From NCBI GenBank assembly GCA_002559145.1, contig NTXX01000016.1, forward strand, positions 124,001 through 188,000: a DNA stretch of 64,000 bases. Reading direction: 5' to 3'. A program made the position numbers and the translations under genes. This DNA is from Bacillus sp. AFS006103. GTDB lineage: Bacteria; Bacillota; Bacilli; Bacillales; Cytobacillaceae. Below are positions 1-8,914 of the stretch, piece by piece. Under the pieces are notes generated by a model. The model saw only the letters and a program-made list of their open reading frames with translations, searched no databases and was not told the DNA's origin. Positions within the stretch are counted from its first letter, which is position 1. Every line of letters begins with the position of its first letter.

Positions 1-318
1 TCACAAGAGATAAAAACCCACGAGTTTTTATGGTTTAGTCTGGGAAATCCGGATATCATTATTACAATTATTGCTGGGGTTATATACTATTTTCAGTTCA
101 AAGTTTCCCAGTCCAATATGCCTTCTGCACAGCAAGCCCAAATGAAATACATGGGATTAATGTCACCCTTAATGATTGTCATGTTTTCTTTTAATGCTCC
201 TGCAGCCCTGCCTCTTTATTGGGTAGTTGGCGGTACATTCTTAATTGTACAAACAATGATCAGCAAAGCCCTTTATCAAACGAATAAGACACCGAAAGTT
301 CAAGTTAAACAAAAATAA
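1..318 (+). CDS. yidC: YidC/Oxa1-family membrane protein insertase, 3' part only
   Basis: The frame is open from base 1 to the TAA at 316-318, so the gene starts before the window; only about 105 C-terminal residues are present. The visible part has the family's HEFLWFSLGNPD-type motif, then hydrophobic segments and a basic tail ending KVQVKQK. YidC proteins insert and fold membrane proteins with or without SecYEG. A terminator follows at once, and no jag gene is next to it. This suggests the stand-alone second Bacillus paralogue (YqjG/YidC2 type) and not the spoIIIJ-jag locus; that assignment is inference. Confidence 0.88.
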   Translation, partial: SQEIKTHEFLWFSLGNPDIIITIIAGVIYYFQFKVSQSNMPSAQQAQMKYMGLMSPLMIVMFSFNAPAALPLYWVVGGTFLIVQTMISKALYQTNKTPKVQVKQK

Positions 319-327
319 ATTTTTTGT

Positions 328-360
328 AAAAAAGAAGCATCTTCGGATGCTTCTTTTTTA
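328..360. terminator. Bidirectional intrinsic terminator
   Basis: GAAGCATC-TTC-GGATGCTTC hairpin with an A-run before and a T-run after. It lies between the converging yidC and crcB genes and can serve both strands. Confidence 0.85.
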
Positions 361-711
361 CATCTTCCTTCCTAACCAAAGCCCACAAAAAGCAAGTATG
401 ATCCCTATCGTGTAACTGCTTAGCAAATAACCGTAATACAACTTTTTCTTATTTTCTTTATTAAGTTTTATGGCATCAAGCATTAAGGTTGAAAACGTCG
501 TAAACGAGCCCATAAATCCAATTCCCAACAAAGAATATAAGGACCCCTGCACATGTAAACCGAATAAGAGACCTAAAAGAAAAGCACCAATTAAATTGAC
601 TGTTAGCGTACCAATAGGAAAACCTTTGTTATTGTGCATTGATTGGTTAATTATAAAACGGGCAATTGCCCCTATAAACCCCCCAATTGAAATAAATAAT
701 ATCTCTTTCAT
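358..711 (-). CDS. crcB: Fluoride channel subunit CrcB/Fluc (second of pair)
   Basis: 117 residues with four hydrophobic segments and the CrcB hallmarks: GGxxGAxxRF near the N-terminus, FPxGTLxVNxxGxFxxG around residues 30-50, and GxxGSFTTFSTxxxD around 66-80 (central Phe/Ser/Thr fluoride path and sodium site). Fluc channels are antiparallel dimers that leak F- out of the cell. The ATG overlaps the stop of the upstream crcB by 4 nt, so the two are translationally coupled. Two different short subunits side by side is the usual Bacillus arrangement and suggests a heterodimer. Confidence 0.93.
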   Translation of the reverse strand: MKEILFISIGGFIGAIARFIINQSMHNNKGFPIGTLTVNLIGAFLLGLLFGLHVQGSLYSLLGIGFMGSFTTFSTLMLDAIKLNKENKKKLYYGYLLSSYTIGIILAFCGLWLGRKM

Positions 712-1100
712 AGAACGCTCCTTGTTTTATTTACTTGCTCACCAAGTTTCATTCCCACCTTAACAAAATAGAGTCCCCCTAATAAACTAGCAAATAAATA
801 AAGGACACCAAATATGATTTTTCCTGTTTCAAATAAATGAACCGTTTCAAAGCAAAATGTTGAAAAGGTTGTATATGAACCAATGACACCAGTGGTAAGT
901 GCAGTCTTCAGATACGGATGAAACTTATTGGAACCCACAAAATAATTTGTCATAAAACCAAGCAAAAAGGCACCAGTTACATTAATAAAAAGGGTTCCGA
1001 TTGGAAATTCCTTTCCCCAGATTGCCACTGCCATTACTGATAATAAATAGCGGAACAAACTGCCGGCGATCCCACCCAGTCCAACCAAGAAATAAATCAC
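708..1100 (-). CDS. crcB: Fluoride channel subunit CrcB/Fluc (first of pair)
   Basis: 130 residues, four membrane segments. Conserved motifs: GGxxGSLxRY at the N-terminus, FPIGTLFINVTGAFLLG in the middle and GxxGSYTTFSTFCFE after it. It is first in the two-gene crcB operon and overlaps the next gene by ATGA. The 5' region (1101-1182) was read for a fluoride riboswitch and shows none of its conserved core, so control of the pair is not evident from sequence. Confidence 0.93.
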   Translation of the reverse strand: MIYFLVGLGGIAGSLFRYLLSVMAVAIWGKEFPIGTLFINVTGAFLLGFMTNYFVGSNKFHPYLKTALTTGVIGSYTTFSTFCFETVHLFETGKIIFGVLYLFASLLGGLYFVKVGMKLGEQVNKTRSVL

Positions 1101-1182
1101 GGTTTCACCCCTAGTACAAATTCAATAAATGTTCCTATTTATTATTAACCATGTTGATTGGTTAAGATAGTCGTGCATCTTC

Positions 1183-1773
1183 TTATCTTTGCAATTTTAT
1201 ATTTAATTTGGTGCTTACTTCCTTCCATTCATCACAAAGGATACTAAAAAAGACTGTATCTCTTACGTGGCCATCTGATATGATCCGATCCTTCCGTAAT
1301 ACGCCTTCTTTTACGGCACCAATTCTAGCTATTGCATGCTGAGATCGTATATTTCGGGAATCTGTTTTTAATTGAACACGTGTAAGTTTCCATACCTCAA
1401 ATGCATGCGTTAATAAAAGAAATTTACATTCTGTATTTACTTTTGTCCGCCACACATCGGGGTGATACCACGTCGAGCCAATTTCCGCACTGTTATGTTG
1501 TGGGAGTATATCTAGAAATCGGGTACTGCCAATCACTCGATTTTCGTTGTTTACAACGGTGAAAGTGTATTCTGTTCCATTTTCTCTGGCTTTTAATGCT
1601 GCTATTATCATATCTTCCATTTCTTTTTTCGAGCGAACCTTTGTGGCCATATACGGCCAGATTTCATCTGGTTTGGCCGCATCCCACAAGGCCTCTAAAT
1701 GGTCTATGCTGATTGGAATTAATTTTACTATTTCCCCTTGTAGCGAAAATAGTTCGTCCCACAATTTAGTCAT
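1183..1773 (-). CDS. GNAT-family N-acetyltransferase (RimJ/RimL-like)
   Basis: 196 residues. The fold pattern is that of RimJ/RimL-like acetyltransferases: N-terminal 'VKLIPISIDHLEAL' strand-helix, a central Y-T-F-x-V-V...IGSTRFLD strand pair, and a C-terminal LKTDSRNIRSQHAIARIGAVKEG region that binds acetyl-CoA and ends the fold. The substrate is unknown; relatives acetylate protein N-termini, peptides or small amines. SD AAGGGGA lies about 7 nt before the ATG. It is probably a single-gene unit between crcB and a small conserved gene. Confidence 0.85.
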   Translation of the reverse strand: MTKLWDELFSLQGEIVKLIPISIDHLEALWDAAKPDEIWPYMATKVRSKKEMEDMIIAALKARENGTEYTFTVVNNENRVIGSTRFLDILPQHNSAEIGSTWYHPDVWRTKVNTECKFLLLTHAFEVWKLTRVQLKTDSRNIRSQHAIARIGAVKEGVLRKDRIISDGHVRDTVFFSILCDEWKEVSTKLNIKLQR

Positions 1774-1833
1774 TTTTCTATCCCCTTTTTTCCATAAGAA
1801 AAGACTGCGGCCTATGCCCCACAGTCCTGTTAT

Positions 1834-2037
1834 TTATGCATCCTGGAAATATTCCTTGTAAAAGCCGCCTACTTTTCCAGTATTATCAATAATGTAATAA
1901 AATTCTTCCGTCTCATTTTTTACATCATAGATTTCTCCAGCCGTTAAGGCATTATTGACTAGAAATTTTTTCGCATCCGTATGAACGCATTTTATTTTCT
2001 TAACTGTTTCACGATCACGCCATGATAGATGAATCAT
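1834..2037 (-). CDS. Small conserved Bacillus protein (DUF6501-like)
   Basis: 67 residues with no signal peptide or membrane segment; the C-terminal half is rich in Glu, Tyr and Phe (DVKNETEEFYYIIDNTGKVG). It resembles the small DUF6501 family of Bacillaceae, whose function is not known to me. The ATG at 2037 begins MIHLSW, the usual family start; a GTG at 2046 is also possible, and the AAAGGA motif at about 2050-2055 is too close to the GTG and rather far from the ATG. Function not assigned. Confidence 0.7.
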   Translation of the reverse strand: MIHLSWRDRETVKKIKCVHTDAKKFLVNNALTAGEIYDVKNETEEFYYIIDNTGKVGGFYKEYFQDA

Positions 2038-2266
2038 TGTTGCCACCGTTCCTTTCGGTCATTGTCCAATTTCTAGTATAATCAATACCACCACAGTTGT
2101 GCAACCAGGGAATAATTAAAATTTATTAAAATAAAATCGGTTTTTAGTTTTTAAATGTGAACTATTTTAAAATTTTATTAACTTTTGGTTCTCAAAACGA
2201 GTAAAAACCATTACAATTATAAAAACTGAATATTCAATCCACTTTTCCGAGGAGGCATTCATAAAA

Positions 2267-2401
2267 ATGAAAATTATGAGTAATGAGCAGTTAGTTTTTT
2301 CGTATCGGGATGCATTAAAGTCTGACAAGGAAAAAGAATGGCTTAAAATCTTAAAGGATGAAATCAAACGACGTGGCTTAAAACCATTTAAAAATCGATA
2401 G
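2267..2401 (+). CDS. sda: Sda-like inhibitor of sporulation histidine kinase
   Basis: 44 residues. The core reads MSNEQLVFSYRDAL...LKDEIKRRGL and matches the Sda pattern (LSDELLIESY...EIKRR-L), a short helical hairpin. In B. subtilis, Sda binds the dimerization domain of KinA/KinB and blocks entry into sporulation when replication is disturbed. A GGAGG ribosome site at 2251-2255 precedes the ATG at 2267; an in-frame ATG at 2276 is the alternative. I saw no clear DnaA boxes (TTATNCACA) upstream, so replication-linked control cannot be claimed. It ends just before a terminator. Confidence 0.75.
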   Translation: MKIMSNEQLVFSYRDALKSDKEKEWLKILKDEIKRRGLKPFKNR

Positions 2402-2411
2402 CATAAACCCA

Positions 2412-2447
2412 ATGAAAAAACCGCTGACAGGATTCAGCGGTTTTTCA
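2412..2447. terminator. Bidirectional terminator between sda-like gene and mnmH
   Basis: AAAAAACCGCTGA...TCAGCGGTTTTT hairpin with A- and T-runs on either side, between convergent genes. Confidence 0.85.
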
Positions 2448-2448
2448 A

Positions 2449-3540
2449 TCATTTTATCATTCGATTATAAACATTTAATTCCTGTATAGGATAAAAGGAT
2501 AATTGATTAAGCCTTGCAGCAATTTTTTCTGCTGCATCACTTGGGTTTTCGGCGTATATTTCAAAGAATTCCCCTTCGTACTCTTGTTTTGCATGGTCGT
2601 AGCGTGGATCATAATAATGTTCAAGCAAAATTCGAATCATTTCAGGATAATTTCGAGCAGTTAACGTATCTATGAGTGATTTTTTAATGTCAGCATCCTT
2701 AACCCGTCTTAATACCTTTTCAATCCCATTAGAAATCTTATCGAAATACCATGTTTCCTCCTGGTATGGCTCTACATACTCGGAAACAAGATGTTTTACC
2801 CGTTGATCAATAGGGGTGCTCAAATTGATGTTAATACCCTCCATTTTTTTATCCATCAATTCTTCAGATTGAACAGCTTTTCCAATTCTTTTGCTTTCTG
2901 CTTCAACCAGAAAATACTCGGCATCTTTTATGTCTAGAAGTCCCTTAAATAAAAGGGAATCAAAGGTCTTTTGGTTATGGCCGTCACTAAGACCTATCGT
3001 TCCAAATATCGACCCGCGGTGCCCCGCCATCTCTTCAAGGTCTAGGATAGGATATCCCTTCTTGTTCAATATCTTTAAGACCTCTGTTTTTCCAACACCT
3101 GTTAATCCATGGAGGACGATTGCTTTGTTAGGAAGCATGGTCGGCAGTTGTCCAAGAATATATTGGCGGTATGCTTTATAACCACCTACTAAACGCCATG
3201 AATAAATTCCGGCAAACTCTAAAAATGTAACCACGGCCTTACTTCGCATTCCACCGCGCCAGCAATGGATTATAAGCTCTGTATCATTTGATACGCATTT
3301 CTTTATCGTTTGAAGGAGTTCGGGAATTTTCGGAGAGACAATTTCCATTGCTCTCCATTTAGCAATTGCTGCTCCTTCTTGTTTGTAAATAGTTCCGATT
3401 ATTTGCCGTTCCTCATCTGTAAATAAGGGAACATTGATTGCCCCTGGAATTGCCCCATCTTTAAACTCAATCGGTGAGCGTATATCAATGATCACTTGGT
3501 TCTTTATTGTAAAAAGATCTTCAACCGACATTTCTTTCAT
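2449..3540 (-). CDS. mnmH: tRNA 2-selenouridine/geranyl-2-thiouridine synthase MnmH
   Basis: 363 residues. N-terminal rhodanese domain with the catalytic Cys near residue 93 in HCWRGGMRS, then a P-loop ATPase-like domain with GLTGVGKT at about 145-152. This is the YbbB/MnmH architecture. The enzyme converts 2-thiouridine-34 of Lys, Glu and Gln tRNAs to 2-selenouridine with selenophosphate, by way of a geranylated intermediate. No selD or other selenium gene lies in the window, so whether selenium is used here cannot be judged. Length is normal. SD GGAG lies about 10 nt before the ATG. Confidence 0.92.
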   Translation of the reverse strand: MKEMSVEDLFTIKNQVIIDIRSPIEFKDGAIPGAINVPLFTDEERQIIGTIYKQEGAAIAKWRAMEIVSPKIPELLQTIKKCVSNDTELIIHCWRGGMRSKAVVTFLEFAGIYSWRLVGGYKAYRQYILGQLPTMLPNKAIVLHGLTGVGKTEVLKILNKKGYPILDLEEMAGHRGSIFGTIGLSDGHNQKTFDSLLFKGLLDIKDAEYFLVEAESKRIGKAVQSEELMDKKMEGININLSTPIDQRVKHLVSEYVEPYQEETWYFDKISNGIEKVLRRVKDADIKKSLIDTLTARNYPEMIRILLEHYYDPRYDHAKQEYEGEFFEIYAENPSDAAEKIAARLNQLSFYPIQELNVYNRMIK

Positions 3541-3600
3541 CTAATTTACGCTCCTTGTACAAGTAAATTTTCATAAAAATTAAATATTTAATAAAAACAA

Positions 3601-3629
3601 ACAAAACTTCCACAACGGGAAGTTTCAGA
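3601..3629. terminator. Terminator after the winged-helix gene
   Basis: AAACTTCC-acaac-GGGAAGTTT hairpin followed on the minus strand by a T-rich stretch. It lies between the gene at 3744-4319 and mnmH. Nothing else is evident in 3541-3743. Confidence 0.6.
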
Positions 3630-3743
3630 AAAATAAATATAATCATCAAGATATTTTCTTAATATGGTATAAACTCATTATACAGGATATATCTTTAGCT
3701 TTCAAGAAGCTGGGAATTACTGGTTGGGTTCGATATTCATCTA

Positions 3744-4319
3744 CTAATGAAATGGTGTACCTGTTAATTTTTCAACTGCATTACAAAACTGATCCCAGTT
3801 TTCCGGAAAGCTTTTAGTTCCTTCACTTACATAGACTTTACCTTTTGTAATTAACTTTACAGACCAGTATTTCCCTTCGATAATTATTCCGTCTTCACTT
3901 CGATAGGTTGGTTTCCACTCCCAGATATTCATACTATAAAGTTCTCGTTTAAATTCTTCCAGGTCGCCATGAACAATCGCTTGGAAATCCGAAAAGGGCT
4001 GAAGATTTTCTTTATTTCGCCAGACCAAAGCTGCAAAACGATTTTTCACGAAATTAACGCGAACTTGGTAAGAAATGTCACCAAAACTTTCAAGAGAAGC
4101 AATTAATGAAAATGGAAATTTATCTGGATGAATTGAAATTCTTCCGCCGTTCACGCGAAATAAATCCTTTTTTCTTGTGACAATCGATATAATCTGTGCT
4201 GGAAGGATTGGTTTTTCGCGATTTGAACTAAGGACGTGATTGACCTCTTGGCAAATTGCCGGAATAGGTAATGGTCCTTTTTCATCTAGAATAGAAAGTA
4301 TCGTTTCATAAACCTTCAT
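3744..4319 (-). CDS. Protein with N-terminal HARE-type winged-helix domain
   Basis: 191 residues. The first 75 residues (VYETILSILDEKGPLPI...ISIVTRKKDLFRVNGGRISI) look like a HARE-HTH/RpoE-delta type winged helix: helix, helix, then a 'K-D-L-F-x-x-x-x-G-x-I' wing. The rest has no motif I know but contains many aromatic residues (WRNKENLQPF, IWEWKPTYR). There is no signal peptide. It may bind nucleic acid or protein, but no function is assigned. It is monocistronic, between mnmH and the trp operon, with a separate terminator. Confidence 0.6.
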   Translation of the reverse strand: MKVYETILSILDEKGPLPIPAICQEVNHVLSSNREKPILPAQIISIVTRKKDLFRVNGGRISIHPDKFPFSLIASLESFGDISYQVRVNFVKNRFAALVWRNKENLQPFSDFQAIVHGDLEEFKRELYSMNIWEWKPTYRSEDGIIIEGKYWSVKLITKGKVYVSEGTKSFPENWDQFCNAVEKLTGTPFH

Positions 4320-4446
4320 AATCCCTCATCCTTACTAAAATCTGGTTAGTTTAGCCGTTAAGCAACAGCCGTTTAAAAAACAATTCCGTAAACTATATTA
4401 TAGTAATAATAGGGGATTCTCGCAGTAACAAATGACACGTTGTACT

Positions 4447-4485
4447 AAAAAGGTCTACTCACTTGGAAGAGAGTAGACCTTTTTC
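4447..4485. terminator. trp operon terminator
   Basis: Perfect AGGTCTACTC / GAGTAGACCT stem with 10-nt loop, with T-run on the minus strand directly after trpA. Confidence 0.85.
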
Positions 4486-5271
4486 CTATACGATTTCTGA
4501 TTTTGATTTGAACACTGTCATCAACTTTTCTAGCTCTAGCAGGTTTTGACTGTTAAATAAATCGACAATTTTACTTCCGACAATAACTCCATCACAGTAT
4601 TTTGTTAAGTCTAGTATTTGATCTTGATTTGAAATACCGAAGCCTGCAAGTACAGGAATGGGACTCACTTCTTTTATTGCCAATAAAAATCGATTCAATT
4701 CCGAATCATATTCATTTCTTGCCCCCGTAATCCCCTTTATGGTAACTGTATATAAAAAGCCTTTTCCCTTGCTTGAAATGGTCTTAATTCTCTCCATCGG
4801 TGTTGTCAGCGTAACAAGTCGAATCAATTCTATTTCCGCCTCTTCAAGCTGAGGAGTAATAATTTCCTCCTCTTCGATTGGCAAATCGGGAATAATACAC
4901 CCGTCCACACCGGCTAGGCGAATATCTTTGACAAATTCATTGATGCCATAGGAATAAATGGGATTCAAGTAGGTCATCAATAGGATTGGAACAGAAACCT
5001 CTTGTCTCGCTTTTCTTATTTCTGCAATAATCCCCTTTAAAGTGGTTCCGTTTTCAAGTGCCCGAATGCCAGCCCGTTGAATGGTTGGCCCATCGGCAAC
5101 AGGGTCTGAAAAAGGGACTCCAACTTCAATGGCAGTTGCACCATATCTCTCCAATAATATTAGGCGGTCAACCAAACAATCCAACCCGCCATCCCCTGCC
5201 ATTATGTAGGGTACAAAAGCTTTTTTATTGTTTTTTTTCAATGCTGAAAATGCTTGTTCGAAACGGTTCAT
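4486..5271 (-). CDS. trpA: Tryptophan synthase alpha chain
   Basis: 261 residues, normal length. The alpha subunit splits indole-3-glycerol phosphate to indole and glyceraldehyde-3-phosphate; indole then passes by tunnel to TrpB. The catalytic pair is visible: Glu49 in AIEVGVPFSDP and Asp60 in DPVADGP. The phosphate-binding loops GFGIS and GVIVGSKIV near the end are intact. It is the last gene of the trp operon, 3 nt after trpB, and followed by a strong terminator. Confidence 0.97.
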   Translation of the reverse strand: MNRFEQAFSALKKNNKKAFVPYIMAGDGGLDCLVDRLILLERYGATAIEVGVPFSDPVADGPTIQRAGIRALENGTTLKGIIAEIRKARQEVSVPILLMTYLNPIYSYGINEFVKDIRLAGVDGCIIPDLPIEEEEIITPQLEEAEIELIRLVTLTTPMERIKTISSKGKGFLYTVTIKGITGARNEYDSELNRFLLAIKEVSPIPVLAGFGISNQDQILDLTKYCDGVIVGSKIVDLFNSQNLLELEKLMTVFKSKSEIV

Positions 5272-5274
5272 TAT

Positions 5275-6474
5275 TTATCTCTCCTCTCTTAGCCGAGTTT
5301 TCACAGTATCAACATCTTTATCCCCGCGACCTGATAGACACACGACGATGTTTTTTGACTTATCCATTCCTGCAGCAAGTTTTACAGCAAAAGCAATGGC
5401 ATGTGCACTCTCTAATGCAGGAATGATCCCTTCAAGTTTCGATAAAAGCTGAAATGCTTCTAACGCTTCTTTATCAGTAATCGAGTGATAGGCTGCTCGA
5501 CCAATGTCATGTAAATAGCTATGTTCTGGTCCAACGCCAGGATAATCAAGGCCAGCCGAAATGGAGTGCGCTTCTTGAATTTGACCATCTTGATTCTGTA
5601 AGAGATACATCAGTGCACCATGTAATACACCCGGACTTCCTTTTGTTAACGATGCTGCATGATATTCTGTATCAACTCCCTGACCTGCAGCTTCCACTCC
5701 ATAAAGACTGACGCTCTCATCCTCAATAAACGGGTAGAACATCCCCATTGCATTGCTCCCACCGCCAATACAGGCGACCAAGGCATCTGGAAGCGTTCCT
5801 TCACATAATTGGAATTGTTGTTTTGTTTCCTTTCCAATCACACTTTGAAAATCTCTTACCATTTGTGGAAAAGGGTGTGGTCCCATAACAGAACCCAATA
5901 AATAGTGGGTATCATCAACATTTTCTACCCAGTATCTTAAGGCTTCGTTTACTGCATCTTTTAATGTTGCACTCCCAGAAGTAACACTGACAACCCTTGC
6001 ACCTAGCAGTTCCATTCGAAATACATTAAGTGCCTGCCTTTTGATATCTTCTTCCCCCATAAAAACGATACAATCAAGATTTAATAAAGCGCAAACGGTG
6101 GCAGTTGCGACACCGTGCTGACCTGCACCTGTTTCAGCAACAATTTTCTTCTTTCCCATTCGTACCGCAAGGAGTGCCTGCCCAATGGCATTGTTAATTT
6201 TATGAGCTCCAGTATGGTTTAAATCTTCTCTTTTCAGAAAAATTTTAGCTCCTCCCGCATGGCGGGTTAAGTTTTCTGCATAGTACAATGGCGTTTCTCT
6301 ACCAACATAGTTTTTTAACAACTGCCCTATCTCGGCTTGAAAGGAAGGATCCTTTTTGGCACTTTCATAGGCCTCACTAAGTTCTATTACTGCCTTCATT
6401 AATGTTTCCGGGACAAATCTTCCTCCAAAAATACCGAAGTGTCCACTTTCATTTGGTAATGTATATGTGTTCAT
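5275..6474 (-). CDS. trpB: Tryptophan synthase beta chain
   Basis: 399 residues. The PLP-dependent beta subunit joins indole and L-serine to make tryptophan. The Schiff-base lysine is Lys92 in [10 protein letters not shown]; the phosphate-binding GGGSNAMG loop and the ETGAGQHG motif are present. It is the TrpB1 type (length and N-terminal [15 protein letters not shown]), which pairs with TrpA. It lies 5 nt after trpF and 3 nt before trpA in the operon. Confidence 0.97.
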   Translation of the reverse strand: MNTYTLPNESGHFGIFGGRFVPETLMKAVIELSEAYESAKKDPSFQAEIGQLLKNYVGRETPLYYAENLTRHAGGAKIFLKREDLNHTGAHKINNAIGQALLAVRMGKKKIVAETGAGQHGVATATVCALLNLDCIVFMGEEDIKRQALNVFRMELLGARVVSVTSGSATLKDAVNEALRYWVENVDDTHYLLGSVMGPHPFPQMVRDFQSVIGKETKQQFQLCEGTLPDALVACIGGGSNAMGMFYPFIEDESVSLYGVEAAGQGVDTEYHAASLTKGSPGVLHGALMYLLQNQDGQIQEAHSISAGLDYPGVGPEHSYLHDIGRAAYHSITDKEALEAFQLLSKLEGIIPALESAHAIAFAVKLAAGMDKSKNIVVCLSGRGDKDVDTVKTRLREER

Positions 6475-6479
6475 TCCCT

Positions 6480-7097
6480 TTACCTCCCCACAAATGTGCT
6501 TTTTGCTATATTAATAAATGCTTGAATCTTTTTTAAATCCTTCTTCCCCTCAGTTTCTACGCCTGAGCTTACATCTACCATGAAGGGCCTAATAATTTTT
6601 ATTGCCTCTTCAACATTGTCTGCATGCAACCCGCCGGCAAGGATAATATTTTTGCTAGAAAGCAAATGAGGATTTACCTCATTCCAATTAAATACCTTCC
6701 CATTTCCACCTCTGTATTTCCCTTTGGGGCTGTCTAGCAGGATGAAGTCATTTGATAAATCAGCCAAAGCCGCTAAACTTTCATTCCCTTGAAAACTAAT
6801 GGCTTTTATGACTGGCAGTGAAAGAGATTCACTGAATGACGCACTTTCGTCTCCGTGTAATTGAACATGTGTAAGCCCAACAGCAGAAGCGATTGTTTCT
6901 ATGCTCTCTCTTGTTTCATTGACAAACACACCGACCTTGAAGACCTCTTTAGGCAAATGTGCAATAATTTCTTTTGCTTTCTCAATGGAAATCCTGCGTT
7001 TACTTTCAGCAAACACAAACCCCAGCGCATCTGCCCCGTATTCAACGGCCGCAAGCCCTGTCTCAACATTGGTTATTCCACAAATTTTTACTTTCAT
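6480..7097 (-). CDS. trpF: Phosphoribosylanthranilate isomerase
   Basis: 205 residues, TIM barrel. It begins VKICGIT with the catalytic Cys near residue 6; the general-acid Asp lies in [19 protein letters not shown], and the phosphate site is GGLHADNV...VDVSSGVET. It converts N-(5-phosphoribosyl)anthranilate to CdRP. A 4-nt overlap with trpC upstream indicates coupled translation. Confidence 0.96.
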   Translation of the reverse strand: MKVKICGITNVETGLAAVEYGADALGFVFAESKRRISIEKAKEIIAHLPKEVFKVGVFVNETRESIETIASAVGLTHVQLHGDESASFSESLSLPVIKAISFQGNESLAALADLSNDFILLDSPKGKYRGGNGKVFNWNEVNPHLLSSKNIILAGGLHADNVEEAIKIIRPFMVDVSSGVETEGKKDLKKIQAFINIAKSTFVGR

Positions 7098-7885
7098 CTT
7101 TTTACTCCTTCTTTAAGGGGGATGCGAAAGTCCGAAAAGGATTGCTTTACATCTGAACTTTTCATCAAAGCCTCTCCAACTAATATCCCGTTTGCTCCTG
7201 CATTCCTGACTCGCTTTACATCCTCTGGATGTTGAATTCCGCTCTCACTAATAAGATAAGCCCCAGAGTTTATTACTGTAGAAGCTAAATTTTCTGTTAC
7301 TTCCAGTGAAACTTGAAACGTTTTTAGATCCCGATTATTCACGCCAATCAGGTTTGCGCCCATTTTCAGGGCCCTGTCGAGTTCCTGCTCATTATGGACC
7401 TCAACTAATACCTCCAAGCCTAAGCTTTCAGCATATTCAAAAAGGTCTCGCAAGCTATCATCATCTAAAGCTGCTACTATTAATAAAATAATATCTGCCC
7501 CATGAAACGCAGCAAGATTAATTTGGAGTCGATCTATGATAAAATCCTTACATAGAATTGGCAGGTTTACGTTCCTCCGAACTGCTTTTAAATCGGAGAA
7601 GGATCCTTTAAAAAAGGTTTGGTCTGTAAGGACAGAAATGGCTGAAGCACCATACTCTTCGTATATCGCAGCCTGATAGGATGGCTCAATTGTATTGTTA
7701 ATAATTCCTTTTGACGGAGATGCACGCTTAAATTCAGATATAATCGATATATCACCGGCTATATGCAGCTTTTGTATAAAAGACCTTTTAGGGAGATCAG
7801 TATCTAGGATTGGCTGGTTTCCTTCTCGAAGGAGAAGGACCTCTTTTCTTTTTTCATCAATGATTTTATCTAAGATTGTTGCCAC
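7094..7885 (-). CDS. trpC: Indole-3-glycerol phosphate synthase
   Basis: 263 residues. The family signature EFKRASPSKG (catalytic Lys) lies near residue 51; the second half has LCKDFIID, EVHNEQELDRAL, GVNNRDLKTF and SESGI, the barrel strands with active-site Glu and Asn. It closes the ring of CdRP to indole-3-glycerol phosphate. Its start directly abuts the stop of trpD, and its end overlaps trpF by 4 nt. Confidence 0.96.
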   Translation of the reverse strand: MATILDKIIDEKRKEVLLLREGNQPILDTDLPKRSFIQKLHIAGDISIISEFKRASPSKGIINNTIEPSYQAAIYEEYGASAISVLTDQTFFKGSFSDLKAVRRNVNLPILCKDFIIDRLQINLAAFHGADIILLIVAALDDDSLRDLFEYAESLGLEVLVEVHNEQELDRALKMGANLIGVNNRDLKTFQVSLEVTENLASTVINSGAYLISESGIQHPEDVKRVRNAGANGILVGEALMKSSDVKQSFSDFRIPLKEGVKR

Positions 7886-8914
7886 TTATATCGCCTCTTT
7901 CTGACCTGCTGCATTTGATTTCTCAATCACCTTGTTTAATTTTTCATATGCGGCTCCAGAATCAATAATTTCACTCGCTATTTGGATACCTTCCTTAATG
8001 GAGTTTGCTCTCCCCGCTGTGTATATACCAAGTCCCGAATTAAGTAGTACTGTATCTCGGTAAGCACCTTTTTCTCCTTTTAAGACTTTGATTAATATTT
8101 CAGCATTCTCCTTGGAGTCCCCACCTTTAATATTGCTGTTATCGTATTGAGGGAGATTCACTTCTTCAGGATTAAATGACAGGTTGGTGATCTTCCCATC
8201 CTCTAAAATAGTTAAATGATTTTCACCCTGGAGTGATGCTTCATCCATAAAGCCAGCTCCATTAACGACAATGGCGCGCTTGCGGCCCAACTTTTGAAGA
8301 ACTTCAGCAAACACATTTAAAAGATCTCTACGATACACACCTAGCAATTGATAGTCCAACTCAATCGGATTAGTTAGCGGACCGATAAAATTAAATATAG
8401 TTGGAATCTTAAGTTGTTTGCGAACCATCATTACTTTCTTCAATTTGGGATGAACATTAGGTGCGAATAAGAAGGATATTCCGATTTCCTGTAGAATTTC
8501 TTCCGTTCTTTGCGCAGATAGATTTAAATTTACTCCTAAATATTCAAGGACATCGGCACTGCCTGTTTTGCTTGAGACACTCCTGTTTCCATGTTTGGCT
8601 ACAGGGATTCCGGCACTAGCAATAACAAACGCTGAAGTGGTACTCACATTAAAACTCGAAGACCCGTCTCCTCCGGTCCCACAATTATCAAGAACACCTG
8701 AAAATTCCTCTTTAAATTTCAATGTATTTGCTTTCATGGCTTTTACAATCCCGGTAATTTCTTCGACTGTTTCTCCTTTTGATTTCAAACCCATTAAAAA
8801 GGCAGCAATTTCAGATTCTGAAACTTCCTCACCCAAAATAAAATTAACGGCTTCTTTCATCTGGTTTTCAGAGAATGATTCATGTTCAGCTAATTGGAGT
8901 AAGTAATTCTTCAT
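7886..8914 (-). CDS. trpD: Anthranilate phosphoribosyltransferase
   Basis: 342 residues. The PRPP site GTGGDGSSSFNVST lies at about 82-95, followed by KHGNRSVSSKTGSADVLE; both are diagnostic. It transfers phosphoribose from PRPP to anthranilate. The ATG lies 29 nt inside the end of trpG with an AAGGATGAAG ribosome site inside trpG, so the two are strongly coupled. TrpD is here a separate protein, not fused to TrpG. Confidence 0.96.
   Translation of the reverse strand: MKNYLLQLAEHESFSENQMKEAVNFILGEEVSESEIAAFLMGLKSKGETVEEITGIVKAMKANTLKFKEEFSGVLDNCGTGGDGSSSFNVSTTSAFVIASAGIPVAKHGNRSVSSKTGSADVLEYLGVNLNLSAQRTEEILQEIGISFLFAPNVHPKLKKVMMVRKQLKIPTIFNFIGPLTNPIELDYQLLGVYRRDLLNVFAEVLQKLGRKRAIVVNGAGFMDEASLQGENHLTILEDGKITNLSFNPEEVNLPQYDNSNIKGGDSKENAEILIKVLKGEKGAYRDTVLLNSGLGIYTAGRANSIKEGIQIASEIIDSGAAYEKLNKVIEKSNAAGQKEAI

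Noticed and set aside
1101..1182. Fluoride riboswitch before the crcB pair
   Set aside because: The conserved GATGG...CGCC core and CTGATGA-type segment are missing on the minus strand.
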